Part shown: positions 11,239 to 22,240 of the stretch, piece by piece
Layout of the letters: each line of letters begins with the position of its first letter
Position numbering within the stretch: position 1 is the first letter of the stretch
Source: Setophaga petechia
Taxonomy: Eukaryota > Chordata > Aves > Passeriformes > Parulidae
Direction of reading: 5' to 3'
NCBI GenBank assembly: GCA_024362935.1
Contig: JANCRA010000014.1
Location: forward strand, 15,364,258-15,428,257
DNA: 64,000 bases
Notes under the pieces: generated by a model
Databases searched by the model: none
What the model was told of the DNA's origin: nothing
Seen by the model: only the letters and a program-made list of their open reading frames with translations
Made by a program: the position numbers and the translations under genes

Positions 11239-14200
11239 TATCATGTCATCTTGTGTGAATGATCTAGCAGTATTAATGGAGCCTCCAGGATCTATTGAAA
11301 GCAGCAACTTCAATAGCTCAGGGTCATGATATCAGTACTTGTGATGGAACAAGCTATTTACAAAAGATTTAAACTCTGGGGAAGACGTCTCCTGCAGGCT
11401 CTCTGGCTTATTCTCCTTAGCCTTTAGGGTCACATCCTGCTCCTCGGGCTCCTGTTAGTTTCTCTGTTATCGTAGGTTGGATGTGACAATTGCCAGCAAT
11501 CTTTAGCTCTGACCCTCCACAGCACAGTGTCACCCCAATCCAGAGCACAGCACAGCAGCACTGCTCCCCCAGTTTTCAACCTCAGGGTTTTTTAGTGCAC
11601 CACTCTCATTTTCTTCTGCTTCCTCAGCTACAGTATTTGTCATTTTCTCCACATAAATAAAGCAAACCTTAAACATATACTGGCTGGTATAAAACTCAAA
11701 TACCTTTCCAGCATGAACAAGATTAATCACACGTAATATTTACAGTACTAAACAAAACAATTATAACATCATATATACTCAGTTGAACAAACACACTGAC
11801 AGTTCTTTTTGAAAACATAAAGTAAAAATCAAACGAAAATCCATATCAGAGTAAAGGAACTTATCTTCAATTTGTAATCCTCTTAAGCCATTTTTGAGAC
11901 CAAAATTCAAATGCAGGCACCTTCTCCAGAAGTCATCAAAGCCTGATTTACCACTTTGTTTTCCTGCTATAGTGGTACAGCTGGAGGGACAGGCAGTGTA
12001 CCAGAAGCAAAGGTAAGTAAAGTTACAAAGAGGCATCAGAAAAAATCAAGTTTGTTCACCTACTCCAACAGCCCTTGGGGTTTTTGCTCTGGCAGTTGTA
12101 ACACACAAAGGCACAGAGTCCTGAGTGTGGCAGGACTTTGTTTTTCGAAATGTGAACCATGGTCTGGCTTTTAGGGGGCCCGCAGCCCTCCTAGAGAGAC
12201 ATGAGTCCTTTTACCACAGAGCAAAGGCTCAGCCCTCCAAATAATTTCTTACTTAGTCATGCAAAAAGTCCTTCTGGTCTTCATGGCTCCAGTCAGATAT
12301 TCACAATTTAGGCCAATAGGTGCCTGCAGGGTCAGGTTTTCAAAACCAGGCCCCAAAACACATCTGTAAGCTCCCCTTAGGGAGTCATTTTGAAGCAATA
12401 CTCTAAATTACATCATATCCCAGTCAGATGTTCTGGATAACCTGAGCTACTATTGAGGAAGACAATAATGTAATGTTTTCTGTAAGAACATGTGGAATGT
12501 CCAAAGATGCTCCTTTGCTGCAGTCAGGAAAAGAGAAGGGGTAAATATTCAGTACCTGCCTATGTAGAAAAGTCATAATACAAACACAAATTTTTACTAA
12601 TCACCCAAGTGCTGACACATCCCTGGCCACAATACAGGATTTTTTCTGATCAGCCATATATCTGATGTACTGTAACAGACTGTAAAGGGAATTCAAAATT
12701 ACTCATAACCAGCAACTTCATCATTCACTCTCAAAAGTATTTCATCTTCCCTTGTCTCCTTGCTTTCAAGAATTTCTCTCAACCTGGTATTTCTTAATCA
12801 GAACTTATTTCTTACAGGTCATCAATTTGATCTCTCAGTGTCTAAGGGCTTGGTATTCTCATTTGGTACAGCAATCAGTTGTGCCTATCAATCTCTAGCA
12901 TCTATATTCAATTTTCATGCAGGTGTTTACAGCATGAAGCAAAAAACTTCCTGGGAAATGAAAGTTTAACAGGAAATATCAGCCATCTTGTAAAAATCCC
13001 AATGGCTTATAAAGGGAAAACATACAGTAAAAAAGGAAACTCAACTGTAGAAACCACAAAAAAACCAAAACCATGGAACTATCTGAGAACAGTAGATCTG
13101 CCTGCTATCTTGGAGCACCCACAGGACCAAATTTTTTTGCAGTCAGATCAAAGATCACTGCAGAGTCTGAACATAAGATGTGGTTAGATCACTCCTGTTT
13201 TAGCAAGTATAAGTGATGGTATTTAGACATAAACCTCTGTAGCTTTTCCAGCTCCACTAGTGGTCCTTATGATCTTCTGTGGTAGTGAATTTCAGAGGCT
13301 GGGGACATGCTGGGTGAAGAAAGATATCCTCTCATTTGTTCTAAATGTACCTCCCATTAATTTCAGTGACTGACAGGTTGTTGCTATATTAGGACTTTAC
13401 ATGGAAAGGAAGAGCTGATCAGTTTTCACTGCATACTCCCAGCATTAAATACCTCAGTCGAGTTCCCTTGCATTTTTCTTCTTTCCAAATGCCCTTTTTC
13501 CTGAAATCTGTAATACAGTAGGATGAAAATTGGTTTCTAGTATGATTAATGCTGAGCAAAACTTTCAGCTCAATACTCGACAAAGATCACCTGGTTTTGA
13601 TATAAAGCCTCTTCCCCTTCTTCTCTCACTCCCTCTCTCCCTCTTCCTCTGGGGATGCACAAAGCATTTCAACCAGACCTAGCCCAGGTCCAGATCCCTC
13701 ACCCCGTGCTCCTGACACATCCCCTCCACAATGAGGGGATTCCAGGAGCTGCTGCTCTCCACCTTTTCACCTCTAAGCATCCTCTGAAAAGGAAAGCATT
13801 TTTCACTCTCTTTTCAGAAATGTTTGGCAAGTTGGATGACCTCGTTCATATCTCCAATGTCATTCTGATCGTGAGGGAGTGACAGAGTATTTCAGCAAAC
13901 ATGAAATGTGATTCTCTTCCAGTCAATAGAGTCTTCAAGGCGCTTTCCACAAGTTCACCTGAGCTTATTAGAAACAAGGATGAGAAAAATGCTGCTCCTT
14001 GCTTTAGCCTAAGGTCCAGCTATGCTTGAACAGAAAGAGCATTGGAAAATTACTTGAACTTAATGGAAGAAGGGGAAGAAAACATCATCCTGCCAAAGTA
14101 TGGTCTCTTCAAAGGGAGCAGCAAACAATTAGCACAGCACCAGGGTCCCTCTTCTGCCTATTTCCCCCTGCCCACCCCCCTGAGGTGGCAAACTCCTGCT

Positions 14201-14689
14201 CCTCAGAGCCACCTCTGGCATCCAAGATTGGAGGCACAGAGGGCCTGGTTACAGACACCAGGATGCACTGATGGTCCAGAGCTCAGGAAGACAGGAGCAA
14301 GCAAATTCCCTGATCCACCAAAACATCAAAAATTGGAGGCTTTACAAAAATAATTTTGAATCTTCTAAGATTTTTCACCAGCCTTGAAACCTGAGTGAGC
14401 AAGCTTTGTCTGATAGGAAGCGTGGCAAAGCAATTTCCTTCACTCATGAGAACCAGAGGAATGCAGAGAGGAAAGAAAATATTGCCCTGCTAGCATTTCC
14501 CTGCTATCCCACAGCGTGCTGCTCCTCTGTGCCTGGCTCTGCCCTGCCACGGCCATGCCAGCACACTCCTGAGATGGCCTTCATCCTGGGGGTACTGAGG
14601 GGTAGAAGGCTTCATACTAAATATGTCTTAATCTTTCTCCTTTACTGTGGCATAAAATTAATTAATTGAATTAGAAACTGTGACGAGGT
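11239..14689. other. Anonymous non-coding stretch
   Basis: No gene is supported. The open frames (for example plus 12879-13187 and plus 14042-14353) are about 100 codons or fewer, overlap other frames and have no recognisable domain. A pyrimidine-rich run of short C/T words lies at about 13610-13650. No transposable element was recognised. Confidence 0.55.
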
Positions 14690-15330
14690 AATAATAAATA
14701 AAAGTCAGCATCAGAAGGAAAGATTTTCAAAGCTATTTAAATGCCTGATTTGAACAAAGCACCTAAACAGTTTTAAAATGTGACCCATAATGCGTTTCAC
14801 CCCAAAGGATATAAGCAGGATATTGAAGATTATTCATATATAGGAAATATTCAATTCATCATCCAAATGCACCCACTTTTGCAGTGAAATATAGCAGATA
14901 CTTAACAGCACCCAGCAATTGGATATGCATTGAAGGTAGGGTGTGGAGAAAAAATAAAACAGTATCCAGATGAAATTGCAGATGTCAGGAATGGAATTCA
15001 CCAACTGGGAGGAGACGAGCAAAAAGGGAGATTACTATTTTTATGTAAAATAAATCAGTCTGCTAATCAGGCTGGGATTTTGCTGCTGGGAGTTAAGGAG
15101 GGCAAGAGGAGAACCATAATTTTTAGAGCTGCCACTTTAAACTACAGCCCATCTTGCTTCACCACTGCTTTGATGCAGCATCAGAGAGGGAGCATCTTGA
15201 AGTGCTGTAATGTCAAGGCTCAAACAGGCATATTTTAAAGTAACAGGAAGTAAATTAAGCCAATTAAACCATCCTAATGCTTTGACTTTTTTAGAGTGCT
15301 TGCTTACCAAGCAGATTTTGCTCAGCTTCC
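14690..15330. promoter_or_regulatory. Candidate conserved non-coding block
   Basis: Repeat-free AT-rich DNA with many homeodomain-like and AT-hook-like words: AATAATAAATAAA near 14690, TAATCAG near 15063, CCAATTAAACC near 15260. It is bounded by less distinctive sequence. No sustained open frame stands out. The regulatory call is inference from texture alone. Confidence 0.28.
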
Positions 15331-16099
15331 ACAGCAATGATCATTTCAGTAGGTTGCTATTTCCCAGCTTTATAGGCTCACACCTAAAACTTTGGGTCAT
15401 CCCTTTGCTTTCAGGCATAGAGTTTGTAAATATAATGTGGAGTTCAACAGTCTTTACACCCTTGTAGGGACTCCTTGTGTCTGGAGAGAGCAAGAGCAAT
15501 GAGAAAAGCTCTTAAAATCCCTGCCAGGCTCCTTTTCGAGAGTTGAGCCCAAAGAGGGAGAATCTCCCCCTCAACTCTCTGCGTGGTGCCCAGAGCCTCT
15601 GTGCCCTGCAGCAGCTCCAGGACCTGCAGGGTGCTCTGTGAGGGCTCTTACGAGTCCATCAGGGATTTTCTGCTTGTCCAGAGCTCTGCAGCACAAAGTG
15701 GGGCCACCACAACCTGTCCCTTAGCAAACTTCTCCTCCCTTCAGCTAGGACCCCACCTGCCCAACCATGAGACCATAAGCGCCCCCATGTTCTGACTTTG
15801 CTGCTTATTGCTTTAAAGGTAAAATGCACTTCTGGTGGAGATACTGGTCTGAAGCAAAAATTCAGCAGGTACACACTATATTGGGAAACAAATCCAGAAT
15901 GTGGTGAAAGAAGGATTGTAAGATTTGAGCTTTCAGCCTTTGTAGAGACAAAAAAGCTTTTCTCCTCACACCACTTCAACTCAGGTTACAGGTAAATCTG
16001 TAAGCCTGTAAGTCTTTTCACATTACTAAAAGAGCAGGTCTTATAACTCAAGTTTAGTAAAAAAATCTCACTGCTTTTAACCTTGATTTTATTTTTTAT
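15331..16099. other. Anonymous non-coding stretch
   Basis: A GC-richer patch (about 15530-15770) produces overlapping short frames on both strands (minus 15659-15979 and plus 15583-15795) without recognisable domains. Nothing else is supported. Confidence 0.5.
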
Positions 16100-16480
16100 T
16101 TTTTCGTTCTTCACTCACCTTCTCCCAGCACTTGTTGAGCTCTCACATGGTGAGCCTTTAGCTCTGGCTGGGAGCTGAGAATCGCATGCATCAGGATCTT
16201 CACTAAAACCCAGTGTAGGTCACCACACAGCTCATTAAATAAAGGGACATACTCTGCATGCCAATTAAGAGATTAAATTATGGAACAAAGCAGAGGGAGA
16301 ACTAAAATTTAAGATCCCCTTGTATTTTCTGGCAAGTCATCTGTCAACTGGAGGAGCTCTTCCACTAAGTGACGCTTGTGAAGAGCCTGACACAGCCATA
16401 ACCATGAATATCTCAAATCATCACGTCAGCTGAGGTTACTGTGAAGCTGAAATTGTACTGGCAGTGGAGCTCTCTATTGT
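16100..16480. promoter_or_regulatory. Possible conserved non-coding block
   Basis: This stretch has scattered CpGs in otherwise CpG-poor DNA, a CRE/MAF-like word (cacgtcagctgagg, about 16420-16433) and CCAATTAAGAG near 16261. Open frames are negligible. The evidence is only textural and weaker than for the blocks at 10.2-11.1 kb or 38.5-39.0 kb. Confidence 0.22.
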
Positions 16481-16992
16481 CATGATTCCTATACAGATAG
16501 AAAGATGAGGAGGGAAAGAGGAAAAGAGGTATAAAAGTTTCCCAGCAAAGTTTAGATATGTTCTGCTGCTTGTGAATAGTAAATACTACCACATATGTGC
16601 CATATATGCCAATAAAATAAACTTACAAGAACTTCAGGGGCTATTCATACATGCAGTATGTTTTACAAAGTATTTTAAAAAGTTATAGTTGAAAATTTGG
16701 AGGAAAAAAGCAGTTCAGATGAAGTTTAAACACACTGCTGAATTCAGGTTCAGCTGGGTGGTACTTTTGGACTTCCAACTAGTTTGGATGCCAAGAAACT
16801 GTGTGTGGATGTGTGTCCAGAGGCAGAGCTGCATGTGTCCTGGCAGCAGAACAGAGCCCAGCATCGCCCCATGCCAGCCTGGGCAGGTTGGAGGCAGAGC
16901 TCCCCTGCTGCTGCTGCAAAGCTTCTCTCAGAGCATGTTACCAAAACACTGCTGTGGGGACCATGGGGTGCTCTGCTCCAAAAGCACTCACA

Positions 16993-17178
16993 GGCTGGTG
17001 GGGCCCTGGCACAGGTTGCCCAGGGAAGTTGAGGATGCCCCAGCCCTGGAAGTGTTTAAGACCAGGCTGGATGGGCCCTGAGCAACATAATCCAGTGAGG
17101 GGCATCCCCTCCCTATGCTGGGGCTTGGAACAAGGTGGTCTTTAAATCTTCCTTCTCTAACCATTCTGTGATTTCATA
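16993..17178 (+). mobile_element. CR1 LINE, 5'-truncated 3' end
   Basis: This matches the 3' untranslated end of avian CR1 retrotransposons. In order it shows 'ggccctggcacaggttgccc', 'ccagccctggaagtgtttaa', 'accaggctggatgggcc', 'gagcaac' and a terminal 'ccattctgtgattt'. No reverse-transcriptase sequence remains, so it is a dead 5'-truncated copy, as most genomic CR1 copies are. CR1 is the dominant LINE of birds, and this is the main clue to the organism. The short plus-strand frames between 16689 and 17145 run through this element and are not genes. Confidence 0.9.
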
Positions 17179-18580
17179 AAATACAGATACACCCATGGCA
17201 ACAAACCCAATCCATATTTTTGCCTGTTGACAACCTTACCCAACACTCAAGAATTACACTGAAGAAGCTTCACTACACAAAAAAAATATCATAGGGATTT
17301 TTTACATCAGAACAAAATGCTCCTCTTTTCCCATCTCATATGTGGGCTACAGGACCAGATTCAGCCTGGCTTTCTGGGGTTGAGTGAAAACCATTTGCTA
17401 TAGTGAACTAGCTACAACAGCCTGATGGCAGCCTTTTAATCCATTTTTTAAACCCTAAGTTACTACAGGCATGAGTGATAATATTCACAGAATGGCTGCA
17501 CCCACCCTGCAAGCAGACTGGCAAAATTCAATGCCTCTCTAAAATTTATAAAGCTGAATTTTCCCATTGCTGTGCCCCCACTTGCAGCTGAGACTCACAG
17601 TGTGTTAGCTTGGACACTGTAATAAACTCTGCTGTAATTCTGGCTTACAGCTGAGCATGACTGTTTATGTCAGCCCATCCAGATTATTATTCCCAACTCC
17701 TCACAGTTCTGAGCTGCATGAGGTGCTGGGTCCACAAGGAGGGACCCCTTAGGTGCCAGATTTGCAGAGGTCAGCATCCCCAACGTCTCAGCATCTCCTT
17801 CAGCTCTTAGCACACATGATAGAGCTTACTCTTCATATAAACACTGATCTTCAGGTGTAACTCCAGGTACACAGTGCATGAATGGGACTGGACTATTATA
17901 AAGAATAAAACCCAAAAATCTTTAACCAATCACATTCACTAGATTAAAAACTTTGAAGGTCTCACCCAGAGCTCATCTTCCAAGACTACAGGCACCACAG
18001 GGATGAGAAGGCCACAGTGTGGATGGGAAGAGATGAAAGATGGGATGTTTTTCTTTTAAAATAATTAAGAACTGCAGTAATTTGTAAAAAGTCAGCCCAG
18101 CAGTCCAGCTCTCCAGCCCCACCAAAGCTCAGAGCAGCTGTGCTTCCTGAGGGCAAGGACCAGCTCCTGCTCCAGCTCCTCAGCCCCAGCAGAGCTGCCC
18201 ATGGCCCTTCATCCCTGCATCCTCTCTGGCTCATGGAGAGTTGGGAAAGAAGGCATCAGGACAGATCCACTCCTGAGCCCTTTGGAGGGCCTGAACAAGG
18301 CCAGGAGGTGACAGATGTTGGTCCTCACCTGGAGTTCCCCTAGGCCCTGCTGAAAAGCCCTATGCCAGGCCTATGCTGAAGGTTTCTACACATATAAATT
18401 CACCTCCTTCAAATCTCTCTTAACCTCATCACCCACCCCACCAGTGGATTTGAAACAGTGAGGTTTTGGGGCTGATTAGAAATCAGAAGTGCTGTGTCTG
18501 TCCCAGAACTGGATCAGCAGCAGAGAGCAGCTACACACAAACTGTGATTTATCCCCTAGTGCCAGAGTTACTCTGTGGCT
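17179..18580. other. Anonymous non-coding stretch
   Basis: No gene or repeat family was recognised. Small frames around 17986-18343 on both strands lie in a modestly GC-rich patch (about 18090-18350) and have no recognisable domains. Confidence 0.5.
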
Positions 18581-18640
18581 GTCACATGTCATTGTGTGAG
18601 GTGACATGTCACATCATTGTCATGGTGACATGTCACCACA
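18577..18640. repeat. Paired 12-bp palindromes in a degenerate 24-bp repeat
   Basis: The perfect palindrome GTGACATGTCAC occurs at 18601-18612 and again at 18625-18636, exactly 24 bases apart. A related half-copy (GTCACATGTCAT) lies just upstream at 18581-18592. The unit looks like a roughly 24-base sequence duplicated in tandem and since diverged. It could bind a dimeric factor or simply be a small expanded repeat. Confidence 0.85.
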
Positions 18641-21600
18641 TTACTGTGCAGCTATCATGGACATACAGTTAAAAGCTCTTGCTACAACTGTTTCCACTTA
18701 GGTATTTAGTTTCTTAAGGATTACTGACTGTGATGTAGAAATTTCTATCAATCATTATGTCAGCTCTACAGAAATTAAGCTACTTTTAGAGGAGGATTTT
18801 GAAACAAATGTAATAACACAGAATAGTGCCTATTTCTCAAAATGTGGCTTACATCCATCAGGGCAATGACACAAAAGACTAGGTGGAGACAAGGGAGGGT
18901 TCTTTCTATTGTTTTCCAGAGATCTTACAAGAAAAAAAAAAGACATCTAGCTGTGAATGAAAGCAATCTTGAAAACATGCAATTAGTACTGCAAAAATAT
19001 CTTTTCTAAATTTGAAGAGAGCCTCAAAAAGAAGGTATAGAGCTATTCACCTACACTGGCTTTCATGGCCCAAGAAACCAAAAACTATCATGGCTTTTCT
19101 GTTCACCCTGCAAGCACACATAGCTAATTCACAATCTTTGGTAGTTGCTACAAAGCAGCTGGTGAACTCAAACTGTTACAGGCACACTGTCAATCTTGCA
19201 CAAAAACTCCACAGCAAACCACTCCGAGATTTGTCCCCACTAAGATTTAAAACCAGATATTTCTGCAGCTGCGTGTTATTCTGATTGTAAAAAGACATCA
19301 TTTTTCACAGAGCACGTGAAGACAAAGTAAAGAAAAAGGATGATTTTGCTAATGGAGAGTATGGATAAGTGCCTGTATATTTACAGATTTATTTCTTTAT
19401 TTTGACCAAAAAACCCTTATAACTATCTGTTAGTTTTCCTGCTCCTGAGTTTGGCTAAGGAAGCCATCATAACCAGGACACAAAGAAGAGGTGTTTGTTC
19501 TCCTGGAACTGAGTTAATGTGGAATTCCCTGTCCCAGAGGAGAAGAAAGAAGAATTGTTATTTTCACTTGAAATAAATCGTTTTCCTAATGAAAGTGGCA
19601 TTTTGCTTCTGCAAATTCAGAAATAATAGGGAAAAAATAATATTGAGAGCTGTCATTTCAATGAACAGCCTTTGATGGGATTGCACAAGGTAAAAGTCAT
19701 AAAATTTAGCCCAGATGTTTAGTTGAAATAAGAAACCTAATGTCATGTTTTTCACATTTCTATTGTGAAATTTTATCATAATTTATATTTTAAAGGTTGC
19801 ACAAATGTTGAGAGCTCTTAAGTAGAGTTGCAAACAAGCTAAAAAAGCTTGTTTAAAAAAGGTTAATTCACCTTAGAATCTCCTAAGACTACTCCCAAAA
19901 CTGAGCTCATCCTTTGCAAATTCTGCCTGCCAAAGACTGTATGACTCTGTACTACACTGCAGTGCTTTACCTCCACACACAGATGAAGCCTGAAATTTCT
20001 TATACACAAAAAATGAGCATTTTGGCATAAACAATGTGATCAAGACAGTTTCCATCCTCATCACTGAATCTTGATGGTTTTCTTGAACTTAGATGTAACA
20101 GTACCCCACACACAGGATATTGTGTGTGATACAAGCGGTTTCAACTTGAAAGCTCACTCCCACCAAATGTCTGCATTTCTGTGTGAGCCAAGAAAGACCT
20201 AAACTCAACTATAACGTATTTCCAAGAAAAAGTCTTTGCTGGTATTCTCTCAGGCACAATTTGTTTCCTAACCAATGATGCTATTTAATCAAAACTCACA
20301 CTAGTCTTCCTAAAAGCATTTAAAAAACAAAACAAGAAAGAAGCATTTCTGTTCCATAGCTTAGTTCTTAATCATCTAATCAAACTTGATAAATTTTCCA
20401 CTCTCTCTCTCTCTCTCTCCTAAAATGAATTCTTGGCAGCCTTCAGTGAAATGAAAAAAAAAAAAAAAAGTTCATGTAGAAGTTCAAAGCAGCAATTTAT
20501 GTTTCGGATAATTTTAAATTAATTCCTAATCTATGAAGCATAAAGAAACTATGCTTGAGATGCAGCCCACATCCAACCATATGGCTTAAGGAGACAGTGT
20601 CTGTGATGTGTGGCTGCAGATCTTTCTGTCCCTGGCATACACACCTGAAGTTCATGCCCCCTAATGTAATTGGACAGTTTTGTTTGTGAAAATGGCCTGT
20701 TCTGCCAAATGCTGAAGTCCTTGCTTTGACAGATATATCACTTTTCCAATGTGAGTGTATTTTGAAGAGAGCTGACACATGATCAAGTTCTCTTTAATAT
20801 CCTTCAACAAACCTGACAGTTGTCCAGCAGGGTCTTGTGCTGCATCCAACTGTCAGCTCCAGCAGAGGCATTATGGGAAAGCTGACTGAGGAAAACAGCA
20901 GCAAAGAGGAAAAATCTGATTTATGCTTCTCTGTGTACTCAGCTTAGTATCAAAAACAAGTACCTCAGCTCATACGTATTTTAGCAGGCCTACATGGACA
21001 AAACCTCCTTAGGCTTCAGGAAAACAGGAGAACAACCTATTTATATTGTAATTATTTATTTTAGGGCTTTATTGCATGTGTCATTATAAAGCACCCCAAA
21101 TCTCACATGCACAGGTGTTATCCTTTCCAAATCTGAACTGCCTTAAAAGTAGCAATAACTGGATGTTTTTTAACTGCTTGGGGTTCTTCAGTTTCATGCA
21201 GTTTTTGGAAGGGTCTTTCACTTACAAGAGTCCTCATGTGAAAAGAAAAAACTGAATTTTATAGCATTTTGCTGCTTACATATGCCACCAGTGAGAAAGT
21301 CCGTGTTTCCAGAAGGGTCTACAATGTAAGCTTAGAATATCCTCTTCAAATTGTTATTTAAGCCAGATGTTGTCATTTTGTCACCTGAAAATTTCGTTTT
21401 CCTGCAGGAAGGTAGAGTTTGATTGCAGTCATTTTGTGTTACTTACTGAAATGCAGCCTCGCAAAAAAAAGGAATTGAACTGGACCAAGATAATAGCATC
21501 AGCCCCGTCATCCCCACAGTGAAAGTGGCATTTGTACCCTCAGAGTGCAGCTGATTTCTTTGTCTGAAAACTCCCTCAGCCTGTCATGCGTTGCTGGAAG

Positions 21601-21854
21601 GCTGAAGCAGTCCTTAATGCCCCATTTCCTGCAGGGAACCCCTTTGGTGTGAAGCCTTGTGCCAAAATGCTGCCCTGAGTGTGGGGAGCCCACATTCCCA
21701 CCTCAGCCTTGGGTACCCGAGACTGCACCAGCTCTGAGCCTGCCAGGGTCAAACCACACGTGGAGAGAGAGTCCAGAGAGGCTGGAGGGGCTGGAGGGGC
21801 TGGAGCAGCCCTGCTGTAAATCAAGCTCAGGCTCTGTCTCAGCAGGGCTGGAAA
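18641..21854. other. Anonymous non-coding stretch with simple repeats
   Basis: No gene is supported. A short perfect hairpin (AAACAAGCT, loop of five A, AGCTTGTTT) lies at 19832-19854. A CT dinucleotide run covers 20401-20419 and an A-tract about 20454-20469. Frames near 20497-20849 and 21508-21938 are short and mutually overlapping. Confidence 0.5.
20401..20469. repeat. (CT)n microsatellite and nearby poly-A tract
   Basis: A nearly perfect CT dinucleotide run (20401-20419) is followed about 35 bases later by a run of about 16 A (20454-20469). Both are simple sequence with no associated gene. The A-tract does not follow any recognisable retrotransposon body. Confidence 0.93.
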
Positions 21855-22240
21855 TCCCGCGCGCGAACGCCGCCGGATGCGCCAGGCCCGAGGTTCTACA
21901 TAAAAATGACAGAAGGATCCTCTCAGACAGAAAGACAAGTGTTATTGAAAGAGTCATAGAGGAGTTGGTCTGAGCAGGACTACTGGAGAATGACCATGTT
22001 ATCTCTGTTATTCCAGTGCCCCTTTAAATATAGTGCTGAGGTGACTGCCTACTTAGCCTACGGTGAAGGCCACACTTGTCTGCAGTGAAGTCCCATAATC
22101 TTAGTTTATTGCATTGCATGTATTGTATTTGCTCAAGCTGCTGCCTGAGGGGGTGCTTGTGGGAAATGTATAGCTTTCTGCTCCCCCCTTCTCTAGCAGA
22201 CTATTTAGGCTGACATTTATCAATAAATTGCACATATTGT
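21855..22240. promoter_or_regulatory. Short CpG-dense patch with adjoining enhancer-like DNA
   Basis: About 21856-21893 packs roughly nine CpGs into some 40 bases (…cccgcgcgcgaacgccgccg…), while the surrounding kilobases are CpG-poor. The next 300 bases are repeat-free and regulatory-looking. The patch is much too short for a classical CpG island. It might be a local unmethylated regulatory spot or the scar of a GC-rich insertion. No transcription start can be demonstrated. Confidence 0.25.

Noticed and set aside
17485..17520. 'cacagaatggctg' considered as the start of an antisense CR1
   Set aside because: The sequence that follows does not match the CR1 3' end; only a short chance resemblance.
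19832..19854. 9-bp hairpin resembling a bacterial terminator
   Set aside because: The window is vertebrate DNA; the stem is AT-rich and short, so it is most likely a chance palindrome.
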